A stretch of 64,000 bases of DNA from Megaustenia siamemsis. Its lineage: Eukaryota; Mollusca; Gastropoda; Stylommatophora; Ariophantidae. The stretch lies in contig JAVIAB010000047.1 of assembly GCA_032433765.1 (NCBI GenBank), positions 18,202,011 through 18,266,010 of the forward strand, in the 5' to 3' direction. Within the stretch, counting starts at the first letter, position 1. Each line of letters starts with the position of its first letter. The notes under the pieces were generated by a model. That model saw nothing but the letters and a program-made list of their open reading frames with translations, did no database searches and had not been told where the DNA came from. Positions 49,141 through 60,059 of the stretch are shown here, in pieces. The position numbers and the translations under genes were made by a program.

Positions 49141-51095
49141 AATATAACAAATATAAAATCACAATTCAGAACCGATACAATGCAATAGAGAAGATACAAA
49201 GCATTGATGAACAGTGGGAAATGCTAAAATAGTCAATGCAACAAACATCAAAAGAGTTCATACCACCAGTGAGGACAAATTCAAGAAAGACATGGATGAC
49301 AGATGATATTTTGCAGCTAATGGATACAAGAAGAAGAAATAAAGAAAATAAAGATGAGTATAAGAGATTAAATAAAGAAATTGTAGTAAAATGCAACGAA
49401 GAAAAAGAAGCATGACTAAAAAAGAGATGAAAAGAGATCGAATTGCAACAAAAAGGAGATGCTAAAGCTATATACAAACAAACTGAGGAAAAAACGGGAA
49501 AAAAAACGCAATCAAAAACTGGATGTTTAAGATCAAAGGAAGGAGAACTGTTGATTGATCAAGAAAACACAAGGGAACGATGGACAGAATACATTAAAGA
49601 TCTTTATAATGATGAACGAACGGAAGTAAATATTAAGGATAATGGAGAAGGACCAGAAATACTCAGAGAAGAAGTGGAAGACGCCTTGCGCAATATGAAA
49701 GCAGGCAAAGATCCTGGACCAGATAATATAACTAAAGAAGAGTTTGAAGCCATGGGTGATTTTGGAATAGAAATAATAAGAAAAATATTGAATGATATCT
49801 ACAACAGCGGATATATACCAGATGACATGCTCAAATCAATATTCATAGCCCTACCAAAGAAATCAGATGCGATTGAATACGATGATCATCGCACAATAAG
49901 CCTTATGAGTCATATGATTAAGATATTACTAAGAATCATCATGCGAAGAGTGCGAAACAAAATCAGTCCAGAAATTAGCGATGAACAGTGTGGTTCTGTT
50001 AGAGATAAAGGAACAAGCAATGCCATTTATATCATACGATCTTTAATAGAAAGAGCCATAGAGGTGAAAACAGATCTATACCTATGTTTCATAGATTACA
50101 CCAAGGCATTTGACAAAGTAAAGCACTATGAAATAATCAACATTTTTGAAAGCATAAACATAGACAGCAAAGATCTAAGAATAATAAAGAACATGTACAG
50201 GCAACAAACAACGGCCATAAGAATTGGAAACCAATTAGGAATGTTTCAACAAATAAAACAGGGTGTTAGACAAGGTTGTGTGCTGTCACCAGATTTGTTT
50301 AATATTTATAGTGTGATTATTTTAAGATCCATAAGGGTCATGCCTGGAATAACAATTGGAGGTCATAATATAAATAATCTAAGGTATGCTGATGATACAG
50401 TATTAATCGCTAAGAGTGAAAGTGAGTTACACGAAATGTTGGACATTATAGTGAAAGAAAGTAAAAATAAAGGTCTCAGCCTTAATAGCAAAAAGACAGA
50501 GGTAATGGTAACAACAAAGTTAACTTTGTTAACCTCAGACGGAAGATGTACAAAAGAGGTGAGATGCAGAATGGCTCTGGCAAAAGCAGCTTTCCAAAAA
50601 ATGAGGAAAATACTATGCAATCCATTTTTGACAATAGAAACAAGCAAAAGAGTTCTTAAATGTTACGTAGAGCCAGTCTTAACATATGGATGCGAGTCAT
50701 GGACAATAGGACAAAGGACAAGAAAATCACTGGAGTCAGTAGAAATGTGGTTTTACAGAAGAATGTTGAGAATACCATGGACAGCTAAGAAGAGTAATGA
50801 ATAGGTTCAGAGAGAGGTCAAAGCAAAAAGAGAGCTAATTTCCAATATTAGGAAGAAACAATCATCATTTTTTGGCCATGTAATGAGAAGAGAACAACTT
50901 GAATATATTGTAACAACTGGAAAAATTGAGGGACGAAGAGATAGAGGGAAGCAAAGAGAAAAAATAACAGACAGCTTAAGAGAATGGCTTGGCAGAAGGT
51001 CAACAACAGAAATGATAAAACGGCTGCCGAGATCGAAAGTTGCGGAGAGACATGATCACCTACGCCACTAGGCCCGGTACTTGATGATGATGATG
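49141..51095 (+). pseudogene. LINE family A with the longest open reverse transcriptase (453 codons)
   Basis: The linker starts at about 49160, broken by stops before 49443. The open frame 49443-50804 contains [77 protein letters not shown], the catalytic [15 protein letters not shown] and [17 protein letters not shown]. It then jumps from VTTK to LTLLTSDGR: compared with 25870-25945, an in-frame deletion removed the block carrying the FKYLG motif. It stops at 50804; a frame change then gives EVKAKRELISNIRKKQ, FFGHVMRREQLEYIVTTGK and LREWLGRRSTTEM, and the (GATGAT)n tail. CFDP2/RTE-like. The endonuclease is missing, so it is not autonomous. Confidence 0.9.
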
Positions 51096-52149
51096 ATTAT
51101 GGAGCACCTCAAGTGTTTGTTGACTGTCAAGATTAGAAGTGATTTGAATGTGTTAATGAAAGACGAACTGCCTATATGAAGTATGTGAATTAAAGTATTA
51201 CATTTCGAGAGACATCACCGTTTAAAATATGCAAACATATCCAGTCTTCTAATCAACAGCATAAGCCATTTGCCTTAGAAAATGCCTAAAATCCATTTAC
51301 ACGGCCTCTAGTATAAAACAAAAGTTATTTTCCTCACAATTTAATGTAAATTGAGTTCAAGTTCTTTGTCTTCCTCTTTGTCTTTTTCGCCGGGTATTCC
51401 AAAAAAGGGCCAATGATAAAATTTACAATAAGGATATTTCTCTAAAATACAAGTATTTGTATGAGTTTCTATTTGAGCTTCTAAATGATGACATAATAGT
51501 TATATTTGACGTATCTAATTCTTTATTAACATGGGGATGATGATTTTATCGAAGATAAGAATGAGTATTTAGAATTACGTTTGGAAAAAAAAGATACGAT
51601 CATTATTATGTCAACTGTGATGATTAGTTTATGAAAGTAGCAGAGAATAAAGTGAAGTTTCCGAACGTTAATGAATCCTGTACATGATGTTATGTAAATA
51701 AACGGCCGGGGATTGTATAAACAATTTGGCTGAAAGTCTACACTTTTAGAAAACACAGATTCACCTACTAGCTTTCAGTTAGTCACGGGTAACACACGCT
51801 TCGGCTTCAGTCGTTCTTTTTTTTTTATACAAATTTCCGCTCTGTTAAAAGATCTTCCCCAATTTGTGTTCAAAAGGCGAGACGGTTACAGTTGAGTTAA
51901 ATAGCCAACCCATACATTCATTAGCACAGAAAGCATATTGCAAGCAGTCAGTTAAAGGAAAATGGAAACGGATTAAGGTAACACTTCTCTGCCTTGTTTA
52001 GGTGCAGATATATTTAATAGCGCCAACGCGGTGTTACAAATACTGCCCTCGACATACGCACTAAAGCACATATTTGTTTCAGATTATTAATACATTTTCT
52101 TACATTTTTGATGTATACATTTATATATTTTTTCATATGCTTCCGATCA
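51096..52149. other. Unannotated gap
   Basis: About 1 kb between LINE A and repeat F. I see no ORF with recognisable motifs, no tandem repeat and no tRNA-like segment. It could hold regulatory sequence or exons too short to recognise. Confidence 0.4.
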
Positions 52150-52575
52150 AAGCAGACGGAACCGTTGAGGCACTGTCTGAAAAGTGTTCATTGTTACAGC
52201 TTCCTCATATTCCATGTCCGGCTGGGTGCCGGTGGTACTGAGTTTAGTGTTCTGTGCACTCCGTGAGCTGTGCTTTTCATCCGGATGGTGTTTCTATTTT
52301 CAGATTGCTTACGATAAATGATGATATCGTATGACGAAGGACAGTTCAGCTGCGTTCACTTTTGGTGCTGATACGCCTTATGTCTTTTGACATGTGGTGT
52401 TGTGTGCTGTGATTGTTATGATTGGGACTGCAGCTGCCTTTCTTTGTTTAGATATTCGATGAGATGTGAATTTGGAAGATTCCACTGGCACGGACTGTTG
52501 AGCAATTATGGATTTTCATCCGTCTGCATTAATACTGCAGTCTTTGAATAACTATCACTAAAACTATAATACATT
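52150..52575 (+). repeat. Interspersed repeat F
   Basis: Same unit as 21690-22145 and 35510-35870 (CTTCCTCATATTCCATGTCC, TGTGCACTCCGTGAGCTGTG, GATTCCACTGGCACGG). Confidence 0.82.
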
Positions 52576-52819
52576 TTCTGTATTAGTATTTTGCATTAGA
52601 CAGTTAGGTTTGCCAGTAATCCATGAGAGTATTATCAATAAATTACTTCTCAATATAATAATCATCATCATGACGTATCATACCCACGAAGTAGATGACA
52701 TTGTTCCTTCAGTTATTTCTGTCACTCTTGTTCCAATGAGTTCAAATGTTAATCTCCTTACAAGCGTGGCTGTGGAACTGACTACTGTTTATTGTGAGGA
52801 AAAATAACAAAATAGAAAA

Positions 52820-53195
52820 AAATGGTATGTTAGAAGCTTTACGTGATTAGTGGACGACACAGATAAAACGACGTTTCGGCCTAATAGGCCTTCAGTAGGA
52901 ACAAACAAAACAAAAAACACACACACACGGATATGTAAGTAAAACTAATAACGAAACATCCAAAACAAAAATAATCGAAATATGTTAAAGAAAATAAAAA
53001 TGTCTATCCTGTGTGTCAGGCCGAGGTCAAAATGAAAAGGAATTGGTAACCTGAGTGTGGCTGTCGTGAATGTGCAGAAATGTGCGCAAATGCAACTGTT
53101 TATTGTGCTTGTTTTAATTTGTTTCCTTTCACCTTTCATGTTTCGCATTGTGTGTAGATGTTTGCTTGCTTGCGTTCGCCCAATGACCGAAGGAG
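52820..53195 (+). repeat. Interspersed repeat M
   Basis: AAGCTTTACGTGATTAGTGG, then AAAACGACGTTTCGGCC and AGGCCTTC. The complement of the same block is at 59940-60040. The palindromic-looking GGCCTAATAGGCC lies after the conserved GACGTTTCGG. Confidence 0.7.
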
Positions 53196-53199
53196 TGTA

Positions 53200-53530
53200 C
53201 CTCTTCATCATTCGCCCTTAAAAGGAAGTTAAGCGAGGGTGTCTGCGTTGTGTTGTGGTTAGCAGTATAACTTTGATATTTGCGCCTTTCGGCCCAACAC
53301 ATCCGACTTCAGCTGGACATTTTTGAGTACCGGGTTGTTTTCCCTCTTCGTTTCCTACTCGCTTGGTCAGACTAGACATGTTAGTTTGTTACTGGAGGCA
53401 CGACGGACAAGTGGAACAGGGTCTGGATGGTTCTGGTTCACCGATCCTGGCGCAAGCCATCAGCTGTGGCTCGCTGACAACTTCCAGTTCTGCTGCTGTG
53501 AGGCGTGCCTTCGCCTCCGCATTGTGTGTA
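53200..53530 (+). repeat. Interspersed repeat E, longest copy
   Basis: See 13200-13510. Two small overlapping ORFs here follow the repeat and are not conserved in the other copies. 53531-53939 contains nothing I recognise. Confidence 0.7.
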
Positions 53531-53939
53531 GATAAAAGACTTGTTTACGATATGCTTATTGTGCTTAATTTCCTTAACATTGGTAGTGAGCAATAACAGT
53601 TTGCAAGCCTTACAAGATCGCTGTTACATGGACATAAATCATTCTTTTCTTCTTATGTTGTAATAAGCTTTATTGTGTATGCCATTGTTTGATCTATTAT
53701 GGTTGAAATAAATAATCTGGCCCAACCACCTTGTTGCAAGTGCCCTGAATAAGAGAATTATTATGTCTAGACCTATCGGAAACTCCAATCATACTACAGA
53801 AGAGGACGACAAGCATAAACGTTGTACTTTTTCACATTCTTACAATAGTTTCAAAAGCATCTCTTCTTATATAAAGACAAAAAGTGTTACTGCTTTAATT
53901 CGAAGTTTTATATAAGAATGTCTATATGTGCATTGTAAG

Positions 53940-54595
53940 AGGGAAAGTTTAAATATTGTTGGAAAAGACAAGTTGAAAGTTGGGTGAAGATGACAGGTAG
54001 AGAACATTTTAGAACATGGGATGATTTTACGAGACTGGCACCAGACAGGATGGCTTTGAAGGTTTTTGTTGAAGACCTATGCTCCACGGGGTGCTAAAAA
54101 GTGTTTGTTGAAGACCTATGCTCCACGGTGAGCTAAAAGTAGTTTTGAGGACCTATGATCCTTGGGGAGCTAAAAGTGTTTGTTGAAGACCTATGCTCCA
54201 CGGTGAGCTAAAAGTATTTTTGAAGACCCATGACCCTTGGGGAACTAAAAGTCTTTGTTGAAGACATATGATCAACGGGGAGCTAAACGTGTTTGTTGAA
54301 GACCTAAGCTCCATGGTAAGCTGAAAGTATTTGTTGAAGACCTAAACTTCTTGGTAAGCTAAACGTGTTTGTTGAAGACCTAAATTCTACGGGGAGATAA
54401 AAGTGTTTGTTAAAGACCTGAGTCTTACGGGGAGTTAAAAGTGTTTGTTAAAGACCTGAGTCTTACGGGGAGCTAAAAGTGTTTGTTGAAGACCTATGTT
54501 CTACGGGGAGCTAAAAGTGTTTGTTGAAGACCTATGCTTCACGGTGAGCTAAAAGTGTTTGTGTAAGATCTATGATCCACAGAGAGTTGAAAAGA
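53940..54595. repeat. 38-39 bp minisatellite derived from a LINE H 3' end
   Basis: 53940-54090 encodes the last part of LINE H (GKFKYCWKRQVESWVKM, MALKVFVEDLCSTGC, stop). From there the segment AAGTGTTTGTTGAAGACCTA plus TGCTCCACGGGGAGCTAA is repeated in tandem about 14 times with growing divergence to 54595. LINE H copies at 40375 and 58475 have this segment once. Confidence 0.9.
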
Positions 54596-55585
54596 AAAAG
54601 TAGAATGTGTACAACAGCTTGAGTCATGATTTTTAATTTCACCATTTAACTGTCCATATTTTCCCAACAATGTCCATGTTTTGATGACCACACACACAAG
54701 GTGTTATCGATACAGCGCTAGTTTCACAAAATTGCATTTACTACATGTAGTCTACGCTGTTGAAATAGCCAGTTAGTTCAAGTTTATGGCTGTTCTTTAC
54801 GTCTCTAGGATTAATGGCTTCTATAAATGCTGCTGTTGAATTTTGACATTTTTTTTCCAGGTGACAGCGTGAGGCCTTTCATCAACAGATCACTTCTCTT
54901 CCACTACGATGTTACCTCTGTGATATTATTTACCTGTTGGTCAAAATGGAATCAGCAATGTTGAGCCTATTATTGTTGTAGACAGGTAAACCATGCTGAA
55001 AACGGATGTGCTGGGCCGAAAGCTGCTTTGAAGCTACCTGGCGGCACAATGCATCTACGCCCTCATTCTTCACGCTGGGTTTACACTGAAGAAATGGACA
55101 GATAAAATCAATACACCTTGTAGGTGTGTCGCCGTTACCTTGTGGGAGACTCAGGTGAGACAAAGGCTAAGTGAGTTAACCCTGAACAGGAAAATCCTGA
55201 TCGAAGATTGTTCAAGATCTGTCACTGATCATCTGTGGCTTCCCTTGCAGTCTCACTGGTACCAGACTTTTTGAATGAACAACATCTAAAGAGATAATAC
55301 GAGACCTTGGTAGTACATACTTTCCATTCATGTTGTCTCGGCCTGAGATATGATAAGACCATCTTATTGTCAAGTGCCCAGCCAACAATTTAATCCACAT
55401 GCGCAATTTTAAGAGTTTTACAACATTTCAAGTAGTAACCTAGAACATCGGAATATTCAGTCTTTGTCTCTAAGAATATCAGGAGCAGATCAACTGTGTC
55501 CGCAAAACTGTCATAACTAACAATGAAATGAATTATTATGGACATCGCGTCTGGAGCTTCGAGATTAATTTAAGAAAAAAAAATA
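54596..55585. other. Unannotated gap
   Basis: Contains minus-strand ORFs of 60-80 codons without recognised motifs; no repeat shared with the rest of the window is evident to me. Confidence 0.35.
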
Positions 55586-55645
55586 TATGTGTGTGTGTGT
55601 GCGTGCGTGTGCGCGTGCGCGCGCGTGTGTGTGTGTGTATATATA
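55586..55645. repeat. Alternating GT/GC repeat
   Basis: About 55 bp of alternating purine-pyrimidine (TGTGTGTGCGTGCG, GCGCGCG, TGTGTG) then TATATA. The GC-alternating centre is a candidate Z-DNA former. Confidence 0.9.
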
Positions 55646-55659
55646 ATATACACCACAAT

Positions 55660-56400
55660 ACAACATGATCATATTAAAATCAAAACCAAGAATACTGAAG
55701 TCATGAAAATAGCAAAAGAAAAAACAAATTAGCATAACGATGGAGAGTAGACAATTAAAACAAGTGGAAGGAATTTATGTATCAATGAGGTTTTAGTAAC
55801 AAACAACAATTCACTAACAGCAGAAATAGATTCAGAATACAACAAAACTTGTAAAATCATCGGTCCTTAGACCCATTGTGCAACAACATCCAGAGAGTGG
55901 TTATCCAGTGAATACCATCACACTGAAATATACAAGGAAACGAATACGCAGACACGCTAGCTAAGGAGGGAGAGAGATTACCACAAGATAACCGCCTGGT
56001 CAGCTACGATGAAGCCAAATTATCATCAAAAGACAGTGCCATGAAAAATAGAAACAAGAACACCCAAAGTATAACGAGAGGAACGGATACCTCCAACTAT
56101 CAAGGAGGGATAAAGTCATCATACTTCGCCTACACACTGGCCACAATAGAATGACAAATCACATGTTCACCAAATTCAAAAGAGGAGCTACAAGCCAACG
56201 CCACTGTACCCCTCATAACATGACAACAAAACACATTTTACATGATTGCCCCTAATACACAGGTCTGAGGAAGGCAATGTGGCCCACACCCACCTCCCTG
56301 AAAGAGAAACTACTGGTAAACCGAATCACTGAAACAGACAGCTGCCTTCATAAATTGTCCAGGATCCTAGTCTGAATGAGCCATGAACTCTGAAGAAGAA
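55660..56400 (+). pseudogene. LINE fragments, including an RNase-H-bearing 3' end (family R)
   Basis: 55660-55870 is a short reverse-transcriptase remnant (KTKNTEVMKIAKEKTN, then a QVEEFMY.. reading). 55870-56400 has IPSH.NIQGNEYADTLAKEG, the RNase H block, followed by the C-terminal zinc-knuckle-like region (FRLRTGHNRM-equivalent reading CLHTGHNRMTNHMFTKFK, LITCP-like) and a (GAAGAA) tail. This architecture (RT, RNase H, Cys/His tail) is that of I/Jockey-type LINEs. Multiple stops. Confidence 0.75.
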
Positions 56401-56408
56401 GACGAAGA

Positions 56409-56411
<3 letters not shown>

Positions 56412-56440
<29 letters not shown>

Positions 56441-57405
56441 GTGCCTTGCCGGTTGGCGTAGATGACCATGTCCTTCCACAATCTTCTATCCACACTGCAT
56501 CGTATGAGTTATGTTGTTGACTGTTTTCCATGCCATGACACCAAGCTATCCAGTATTTTCTCTCTTTGTCGTCCGCGATCTCTCTTTCCTTTTATTTTGC
56601 CAGTTGTAACCAAGTATTCCAACTTTTCTCATCTCATGATGTGCCCGAAAAATGTTGATTGTTTCTTTCTGATGTTTTTTAAAGAGCTCCCTTTTTGTGT
56701 TGGCCTCTTTGAGAACTTCCTCATTGGTCTTTTTAGCTGTCCAGGGAACTTTCAACATTCTTCTGAGAAATCCCAGCTCTGTGGCCTCTAATCGTCTTTT
56801 CATTTGTTTGTCTACTGTCCATGATTCGCTTCCATAGGTCAGAATTGGTTCTGTATAGCACCGATGAATTCTCTTTCTCATTTTTATTGACATAGATTTG
56901 TTGCATAAGATATTTTTCATTTTCTGAAATGCTATTTTTGCCTGAGCTATTCTGCTTTTTATTTCTGTTGTGCGTCTCCCATCTGATGTTATTATTGTGC
57001 CCAAGTATTTGAAACGTTGCACTTGTTTCAGATTTGTTTCGTTTATTTTTATGCTGCATGATGGTGATGATTGTTTCTTCGATATAACCATTACTTCTGT
57101 TTCTTGCTATTCAGACTGAGACCTTTCTTGTTGCTTTCTTTTACTATTATGTCTATCATTTCTTGTAGTTCATTCTCTGTCTCTGCTATTAAGACTGTGT
57201 CATCCGCATATCGCAAATTATTTATGTTGTGACCGTTGACTTCAATTCCTTTTTTGTCTATTATTGATCTCATAATATATTCACTGCAAAGTGAAAACAA
57301 ATCCGGTGACAGAACACAACCTTGTCTGACTCCTTGTTTTATATATTGGAATTGTCCTGTTTGGTTGTTAATTCGTATAGCTGCTGTTTGTTGCCGGTAC
57401 AAGAG
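56412..57405 (-). pseudogene. LINE family D, best copy: reverse-transcriptase C-terminal half
   Basis: From 57402: [60 protein letters not shown] and [12 protein letters not shown]. After a frame change (57091) it continues KQVQRFKYLGTIITSDGRRT, YTEPILTYGSESWTVDKQMK, RRMLKVPWTAKKTNEEVLKE and, shifted again, the FGHIMR region and the (ATGATG)n tail at 56412-56440. Catalytic YADD intact. It is 5'-truncated near 57405. CFDP2/RTE-like and the reference for family D here. Confidence 0.88.
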
Positions 57406-57549
57406 AAATCATCAGGCAGCTATAAAATGTATACACAAGGAAATAACTCTAGAGGCAAAACGAACACTGTAAAATACGCTCTTCATTCCAAAGTTGTGAT
57501 ATCAATGCAAGACCTGAATTATAGACTCAAGAACAATAAAGAAAAATAA

Positions 57550-57765
57550 CCACTACCTAGATGAAATGTGTTACACGAATAACAGGAAGCAATCTGAGAG
57601 ATAAGATCAGAAATGAAAAACAGAGAAAAAACAAGGTATATACACCACCATAAAATACAGAATAAACAACAAATAAAATGGTTTGGTTGTGTGACAAGGC
57701 AGAAAGATCATAACACAACTAGCATTTAGTATACGTTGTGAGAACACCATATATATATGAATACA
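57550..57765 (+). pseudogene. LINE family B, 3' fragment
   Basis: MKCVTRITGSNLRDKIRNEK, then NKQQIKWFGCVTRQKDHN after a shift. Matches 3690-3900 (minus) and 19085-19220. Confidence 0.75.
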
Positions 57766-57777
57766 TACACATATATA

Positions 57778-57929
57778 TCATAGTAGCCATGATATGTAAC
57801 GACAGATGTCAGTTAAATTACGTTCCAAATAAACGGGAGACAACCTGTGAAATGATCGCGCCAAAATAATAACCACGGGCTTTAACTCACTTATGACGCT
57901 TAGTGAAGCAGATGATGTAGTCGCCGTAG
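57778..57929 (-). CDS. Terminal exon of a second Ig gene (partial paralog)
   Basis: Acceptor TTTTATTTACAG (AG at 57931-57930) and 152 nt to TGA at 57778. In the same phase as exon 7 of the first gene it reads TATTSSASLSVISELKPVVI, aligning with SSDSPSIITELLPLVVTL (exon 7). The intron just before it is also similar. After VVIIL the sequence turns polar (ARSFHRLSPVYLERN), so the hydrophobic anchor is lost or altered; a frameshift here is possible. The product would end secreted or be a decayed copy. The rest of the gene should lie at higher coordinates, beyond or interleaved with the LINEs to the window edge. Confidence 0.65.
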
Positions 57930-58086
57930 CTGTAAATAAAATAAAATATTACAACGATGCGAACTTAAACTCTTCTTTGCAAACACTATTCGACTTTGTA
58001 AAACAACACAGCAGTAACAAACAATGAAAATATACATAAAATTGTGATATGGATTGGCTTCTTGAAAGACAGTTCGTAGCAAGCAA

Positions 58087-58356
58087 TCATGGTAAGCCAG
58101 ATTTTTTGTAAAATATTAATGTCTTATGCTGGATGCTGCTTTGTTGAACAGCTTCTCTCGTAGCTGAATCTGTCAATATTGGATAGACAGTTTCGTCACA
58201 GAATGAACAAGATGTATTCGTGATGCCTGGCTTCGTTTCCTTTCTCCTGCGTCTTTTGTCTTCTAAATGTAATATCAACGCTACCTCGAAAGTTGCTGTG
58301 CCATTTTTTGTTTGTTTTCCTGTGCTAAAAATCGACCCAGAATTCCCCAGTTTCAT
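58087..58356 (-). CDS. Unrecognised 89-codon ORF upstream of the paralog exon
   Basis: Reads GSIFSTGKQTKNGTATFEVA, LHLEDKRRRRKETKPGITN and SCSFCDETVYPILTDSATRE. The region is not AT-simple and does not match the LINE families here. Its position 5' of the Ig paralog's last exon, and NGTATFEVA and C..C patterns, make an extracellular exon conceivable, but I found no clean acceptor and donor in phase 1. Function unknown. Confidence 0.25.
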   Translation of the reverse strand: MKLGNSGSIFSTGKQTKNGTATFEVALILHLEDKRRRRKETKPGITNTSCSFCDETVYPILTDSATREAVQQSSIQHKTLIFYKKSGLP

Positions 58357-58454
58357 TGATCTAGAACTGCCTCAAAGGAAGCCATGCGAACATCCTTATA
58401 TCTCAGCACTGGTTTGTCCGTTGGTCTCCTTCCTACCTTAAGTTGTTGTTCTTC

Positions 58455-59755
58455 TCCTTTACCTTTCAGCTCCCTGTGGAGCATAGGTCTTCAACAAACA
58501 CTTTCCAAACCATTCTGTTTCTTGCCATTCTTTTAAGATCATTTCATGACTTTCTCATCATCTTCATCTCTGCTTCCATATGTCTTATCTGAGAATATTT
58601 TGTTCCTCTTCTTTGTTTTTTCCTTGGGGATTCCAAAAAAGTGCCTGTTGTGTATGCTCTCAGATGGAGTTCGCAGTGTGTGTCATACTTCGTCTTCGCT
58701 GTATCTCTTTATCCACTGCTTTTTGACTGGTACATCTCCATAATTCTATGTTTCTGCTTTTATCCTGCCATTTCCATCCTTTTATTTTGCACAATAATCC
58801 AGTTATGATGATCTGTATCTTCATGAATGGCATTTTAGTTGTTCTCCATGTTTCACGGCCATATAATAAGACTAACTTAACATTGGAGTTGAAATGCTTT
58901 TGATATTCTAATTTTGTTATCATTCTCTGCGCCTCTCTCTTTGTCTATATTATTGCCCATATTTATGTAAGATTGTAGGTCTAGTAGAGGCACTTCTATT
59001 GTTATTTGGTTATTGCCAACTGCATTAATTCTAATAATCTTGGTGTTATCTCTATTTATTTTCAATCCCAGCTGTTGTGATCTCTCATCATGTATACTCC
59101 TTTTGTCTTTCATCTGTTGATGGGCTATGTCATAGGAGAGCTATATCATCAGTAAAGTCTAAATCATTAAGTTGCTTGATCAGTGACCACTGGATCCCAT
59201 TTCTGTTGTTCTGGGTTATTTTCATAATCCAATCGCTGGCCATTAGAAAGAGAAATGGAGATAGAGTGAATCTCTGCCATACTTATGTTCTTATTTCAAA
59301 TGTTCCTGTAAGCTACCCTTTGTACTCAACACTACATTTCGTTCCTTCATACATTGTTTTTATCAGGTTAATAAACTTTATGGGGATTCCGTAATGACTC
59401 AGCAACTTCCAAAGCATTCCTCTGTCTAAGTCTAAACTATCAAATGCGTTCTCGTAATCTATGAATCCAATATAAAGTGGGGACTGTAGTTCTAAGATTT
59501 GTTCAATTATTATACGTGGAGTAGTTATTTGATCAGCACGTCATCTGTTTTTCCTAAAACCAGCTTGTTCATCTCTCAAATTTTTCTCTATGGCCTCTTT
59601 TAACCTTTGCAGAATGATTCTGCTTAGTATTTTTCCTGGCACTGATAGTGGTTGACATAATTCCCCTATAATTTGTGCATTCCTGTAAACTTCCTTTCTT
59701 TGGTAGTTTGATCATATAACCTTCTTTCTAATCTTTCTGTTTCTTTGTAGTTGGT
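58455..59755 (-). pseudogene. LINE family H, minus copy
   Basis: The complement runs from YMIKLPKKGS..ECTNYRGI-equivalent (about 59700) through a FIDYENAFDSLD-like motif, the palm motif reading DLDFTDDIALL (Thr for the usual Ala), INRDNTKIIRINAVGNNQI, ERGAENDNKIRISKA, LYGRETWRTTKM and WKVFVEDLCSTGS to about 58455. Several stops. Same family as 37755-40430. Confidence 0.85.
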
Positions 59756-59769
59756 TTAAACATAGCTTT

Positions 59770-60045
59770 TTTTTTTTTTCAAGTATTTTTTTCCATTTTT
59801 CCTCACAAATAACTTCACTGCAGCTTCTCATTTCGATGCATTTTTGTGAATTTCTCTGCCTTTACTCTATGTTTTTATATTGTCCTACATGTTTATTAAT
59901 TTTTAAAAATTGTAAATATATTTTTGTACGTGTGTTGTATGTTTTGTCCTGTTTGAAGGCCTCTTGCGCCGAAACGTCGTTCTGGTTTGTGCTATCCACT
60001 TGTTACGTAAAGCTTTAACTATACCGTTTTTAAATTATTTTTTTC
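59770..60045 (-). repeat. Interspersed repeat M, minus copy
   Basis: AAGGCCTCTTGCGCCGAAAC and GTCGTT, then CACTTGTTACGTAAAGCTTT: complement of 52835-52900, with a T-rich stretch to the left. Confidence 0.65.
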
Positions 60046-60059
60046 TATATTTTTTTTTT

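Noticed and set aside
49443..50804. Calling the 453-codon reverse transcriptase an active gene
   Set aside because: The endonuclease is missing, there is an internal deletion, and the C-terminus is frameshifted.
53323..53596. Two overlapping plus-strand ORFs in repeat E
   Set aside because: Not conserved in the copies at 13200 and 36470.
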